From: Sphingomonas gilva
Lineage (GTDB): Bacteria > Pseudomonadota > Alphaproteobacteria > Sphingomonadales > Sphingomonadaceae
Assembly (NCBI RefSeq): GCF_003515075.1
Contig: NZ_QWLV01000006.1
Coordinates: 62,001 to 126,000 of the forward strand
Length of the DNA stretch: 64,000 nt
Reading direction: 5' to 3'
In this document: in pieces, positions 61,081-64,000 of the stretch
Layout of the letters: the number at the start of each line of letters is the position of its first letter
Numbering within the stretch: the first letter of the stretch is position 1
Program-made: the position numbers and the translations under genes
The notes under the pieces: generated by a model
The model's database searches: none
What the model saw: only the letters and a program-made list of their open reading frames with translations
Told to the model about the DNA's origin: nothing

Positions 61081-62612
61081 GCAATGGTTCGGGCGGAGGC
61101 GGCGGCAATAAGACGGTGTTCCGTCCTTCGCCGCTGCAGGGATTGAAGCAGGGCCAGCAGCCCCCGCAGCAGCCGCCGGCGGGCGGCGCCGGATGGGGGC
61201 AGCCGCCCGCGCCGGGCGGCTATGCCAGCCAGCCCGATCCGGCCGGATACGGCGCGCCGCCGCAGGGCTATGCTGCGCCTCCGCCGCCGCAGCAAAGCTA
61301 TGGCTCCGCGCCGCAGGGCGACTATTCGGGCTATGACGCGCCGCCGGCGATGACGCGCTCCGGCATGGGCGTGCAGGCCCCCGCTCTCGCGCCGTCGCGC
61401 TTGTCGGAAGACGATGTGCCGCTGCCCGCGACGCCGCGGCAGGTGCGCAACATCATGCTGGCCGAAGCCGGCCCGGTGCTGGCGCTCGCGGCGGGTATCC
61501 GATCGGGCCGGGTGCGCACGCCGCTGCCCCAGTTCCACCGCGAGGCGACGCAGGCGATCGCCAATTTCGAGCGTGCGATCGCGCCGCATTACTCGGAAGA
61601 GACGCGCCAGCGCGCGAAATATGCGGTGTGCGCGACGATCGACGACATCGCGCAGAACCTGCCCGGGCTCGGCACCGACGGCGCCGAATGGGCGCGGCGA
61701 TCGATGGTCGTCCAGTTCTTCCAGGAGGCGATCGGCGGCGATCGCTTCTGGCAGCTGGTCGACGACATGCTGCGCACGCCGGGCGACAATCTCGACCTGA
61801 TCGAGCTCTACCACGCCTGTCTCGCCTCGGGCTTCGAAGGCCGCTTCCGCGTGATGCCCGACGGCAGGCGGCGGCTGCACGAGATCATGGCGCGGCTGCA
61901 GGGCGCGCTGGGCCATGTCCGCGGTCTTTCGATGATCGAGATGGCTCCGCGCTGGCGCGGCGAGAAGGCGCCGGTCGGCAAGCTCGGTCTGTGGAGCTAT
62001 GTCGCGATGGCGGCGGCGGCGGCTGCGACCTTGCTGCTGCTGATCTATATCGTGCTGCGCCTGATCCTGATGTCGTCTGGCGACGCGCCGTCGACGACGC
62101 TGGGCGGGATCGCTCCCGACGACCGGCTGCGCCTGTCGCGCGAGGGCGGCGCGCTGCCTCCGCCGGCGGAAAGCGCGCAGGCGTCGAAGCTCAAGCAGTT
62201 CCTCGCCCCCGAGATCGCCGAGGGGCTCGTCGTGGTCGAGGAGGATTCGCAGACCGTGCGCGTGCGCACCACCGTAGGCCAGCTGTTCGAATCGGGTTCG
62301 GAGCAACTGGAGGAAGGCCGGCGCGCATTGTTCGAACGGATCGGCGCGGCGATCGAGGAGGAGCAGGGCAGCGTGCTGGTCGAGGGCCATGCCGACAGCG
62401 ACAAGGTGTCCAACCTGAAATTCCCCGACAACATGGCGCTGAGCCAGGCGCGCGCCGAGACGATCGCGGCGATCCTGCGCGGCACGCTGAGCGATCCGGG
62501 CCGCGTCACCCAGAAGGGCATGGGGGAGACGGTGCCGATCGCGTCGAACGACACGGAAGAGGGCAAGTCCCAGAACCGCCGCGTCGAGATCATCGTGCCC
62601 AGGCGGTATTGA
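61077..62612 (+). CDS. tssL: Type VI secretion membrane protein TssL with OmpA-like domain
   Basis: This is a 511-residue inner-membrane protein. A Gly/Pro/Gln-rich N-terminal tail of about 110 residues precedes the DotU domain (FVQFFQEAIGG-like VVQFFQEAIGGDRFW, near residue 215). A membrane helix follows (YVAMAAAAAATLLLLIYIVL), then an OmpA/MotB-type peptidoglycan-binding domain with GHADSDKVSN and NMALSQARAE near residue 440. The fused domain lets the machine grip the cell wall without a separate anchor protein. Confidence 0.95.
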   Translation: MSNGSGGGGGNKTVFRPSPLQGLKQGQQPPQQPPAGGAGWGQPPAPGGYASQPDPAGYGAPPQGYAAPPPPQQSYGSAPQGDYSGYDAPPAMTRSGMGVQAPALAPSRLSEDDVPLPATPRQVRNIMLAEAGPVLALAAGIRSGRVRTPLPQFHREATQAIANFERAIAPHYSEETRQRAKYAVCATIDDIAQNLPGLGTDGAEWARRSMVVQFFQEAIGGDRFWQLVDDMLRTPGDNLDLIELYHACLASGFEGRFRVMPDGRRRLHEIMARLQGALGHVRGLSMIEMAPRWRGEKAPVGKLGLWSYVAMAAAAAATLLLLIYIVLRLILMSSGDAPSTTLGGIAPDDRLRLSREGGALPPPAESAQASKLKQFLAPEIAEGLVVVEEDSQTVRVRTTVGQLFESGSEQLEEGRRALFERIGAAIEEEQGSVLVEGHADSDKVSNLKFPDNMALSQARAETIAAILRGTLSDPGRVTQKGMGETVPIASNDTEEGKSQNRRVEIIVPRRY

Positions 62613-62626
62613 GGGGGGCTGCCTAA

Positions 62627-64000
62627 ATGTATCGCTTCATGCGCAACTGGTGGACGGTCTCGATCTTCTGCACCGTCCTGATCGCCGCGATATTCGGCTT
62701 CCTGCTGCCGATGTTCTCGACCTGGTTCGCCACCATGTGGATCCGCGTCAGCTTCGTCCTGCTGAGCTTCGCGATCCTCGGCTTCGCCGCCTTCTGGCGC
62801 TGGCGCAAGGCGAAGAAGGCGAACGACGCGATCGCCAACGAGCTCGCCCAGCCGAGCGCGGCCGACGAGGAATCGAAGGCGCTGGCGCTGCGCATGGCCG
62901 AAGCGCTGAAGGGATTGAAGGAGGCGTCGGGCAAGCAGCGCGGCTATCTCTACAATCGGCCCTGGTACGTGATCATCGGCCCGCCGGGCGCGGGCAAGAC
63001 CACCGCCTTGCTCAATTCGGGGCTGCGCTTCCCCTTCGCCGAACAGGCGCTGAAGGGTGTCGGCGGCACGCGGAACCTCGATTTCTGGTTCGCCGACGAA
63101 GCGGCGATGGTCGATACCGCGGGCCGCTACACCACGCAGGATTCGGACGCGGCGGTCGATCAGCGCGGCTGGTTCAGCTTCCTCGAGCTGATGAAGAAGC
63201 ACCGGCCGCTGCAGCCGATCAACGGGGTGATCGTGGCAATCGGCGTGGACGAACTGATCCGCGCCGATTGCGCCAAGATCGACGCGCACGCCGCGGCGGT
63301 GCGCCGCCGTTTAGGCGAGTTGAGGAAGACGCTGGAGGTCGCCGCTCCGGTCTATGTCATGCTGACCAAGGCCGATCTGCTGGCGGGCTTTGTCGAATAT
63401 TACGACGATCTCGACGTCGAGGGCCGCCGAGCGGTGCTGGGGGCGACGGTCACCTATGCCGACGGCAAGCCGACCGCCGAGGCGCTGGCGCGCGCGTTCG
63501 ACGAGATGGCGCAGGCGGTGGCGGACCGCCAGGCCAAGCGGCTGTTCGAGGAGCAGGATCTCCACCGCCGCAGCCTGCTGCTCGGCTTCCCCTCGCAGCT
63601 GCAATCGCTGCGGTCGCGGCTGATGCGCTTCCTCGACGGCGCGTTCCCGGCGGGAGCCGAGCCGGCTGGGGTGCTGCGCGGTTTCTATCTCACCTCGGGC
63701 GTGCAGGAAGGCGCGCCGCTCGATCGCATCCTTTCGGGCATGGCCGACGTCTACGACCGGCCGCAGACGGGCGGCGGATCGGGCCGCGCCTATTTCCTCA
63801 ACCGGCTGCTGACCGAGACGATGTTCCCCGAAGCGGGCCTCGTCACCATGGACCCCAAGGCGCGCGCGCGCCAGAAGACCAAGCTGGTCGGCGCGTTGGC
63901 CGCGGTCGCTGCGATCAGCGTGCTGACGCTGGGCGCCTGGGGCGTCAGCTTCGCCAAGAATCGCAGCTTCCAGAACGATCTGCTCGCCAAGTCGACCGAG
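62627..64000 (+). CDS. tssM: Type VI secretion membrane protein TssM (3' end outside window)
   Basis: This is the IcmF-like core of the type VI membrane complex. The visible 458 codons hold two N-terminal membrane helices (WTVSIFCTVLIAAIFGFLLP and FVLLSFAILGFAAFW), the cytoplasmic NTPase domain with Walker A GPPGAGKTTALLNSG, Walker B AMVDTAGRY, VYVMLTKADLLAGF, and a third helix near the end. The gene is 14 bases after tssL and continues beyond the window. Confidence 0.95.
   Translation, partial: MYRFMRNWWTVSIFCTVLIAAIFGFLLPMFSTWFATMWIRVSFVLLSFAILGFAAFWRWRKAKKANDAIANELAQPSAADEESKALALRMAEALKGLKEASGKQRGYLYNRPWYVIIGPPGAGKTTALLNSGLRFPFAEQALKGVGGTRNLDFWFADEAAMVDTAGRYTTQDSDAAVDQRGWFSFLELMKKHRPLQPINGVIVAIGVDELIRADCAKIDAHAAAVRRRLGELRKTLEVAAPVYVMLTKADLLAGFVEYYDDLDVEGRRAVLGATVTYADGKPTAEALARAFDEMAQAVADRQAKRLFEEQDLHRRSLLLGFPSQLQSLRSRLMRFLDGAFPAGAEPAGVLRGFYLTSGVQEGAPLDRILSGMADVYDRPQTGGGSGRAYFLNRLLTETMFPEAGLVTMDPKARARQKTKLVGALAAVAAISVLTLGAWGVSFAKNRSFQNDLLAKSTE

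Overview
The window is GC-rich alphaproteobacterial DNA that looks like a sphingomonad (Sphingomonas/Sphingobium type). The evidence is the conserved block trpF-trpB-trpA-accD-folC, aroK-aroB, xerD-accA, an AmpG permease, an orphan Flp pilin pair, and several dispersed palindromic intergenic repeats. No taxon could be checked by search, so the assignment is inference.

Layout. (a) 1-8136: a type II secretion (general secretory pathway) operon, gspE to gspN on the plus strand with almost every stop and start overlapping, closed by a convergent prepilin peptidase gene. (b) 8152-11411: a Rieske oxygenase, an AmpG-like permease and a small DUF6628-type protein. (c) 11412-18141: a minus-strand housekeeping block (folC, accD, trpA, trpB, trpF, a GFA protein, a small membrane protein, pyrF, a LapA-like protein). 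(d) 18204-25465: a minus-strand run of patatin-like phospholipase, EEP-family phosphatase/nuclease, tRNA-Thr, a DUF429-like protein, a YjbR/MmcQ protein, a mechanosensitive-channel-like protein and rarA. (e) 25500-30311: PadR regulator plus DUF2218 protein, GT4 glycosyltransferase, DUF2945 protein, aroB and aroK. (f) 30387-39878: a secreted repeat protein, xerD, accA, an M48 lipoprotein, two Flp pilins, mutT, a methyltransferase, comF, glutaredoxin, nitrilase and a DUF1178 protein.

(g) 39914-57348 is the accessory part, directly after tRNA-Arg(CCT). It starts with a structured untranslated leader that can fold in two mutually exclusive ways. Next comes a two-partner secretion operon: an outer-membrane TpsB transporter, a 3520-residue repeat-built TpsA exoprotein with cysteine pairs only at its C-terminus, and a lipoprotein CHAT-family protease whose start codon overlaps the tpsA stop. 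This is followed by a PAAR-M91 metalloprotease fusion (a likely type VI effector), a lipoprotein that is its probable immunity protein, and a 49-codon remnant of a second copy of the immunity gene's 3' end. (h) 57377-64000: a CPBP protease, an M23 peptidase, and then the start of a type VI secretion operon (tssK, tssL with an OmpA-like extension, tssM running off the end).

Working together: the gsp genes make one export machine whose pseudopilins are cut by the neighbouring peptidase. The tps genes appear to export a giant surface fibre, with a surface protease made at the same time. The PAAR-M91/immunity cassette is probably fired by the type VI system encoded just downstream. The two most unusual parts are the TpsB-TpsA-CHAT unit with its structured leader, and the effector cassette with its immunity relic.
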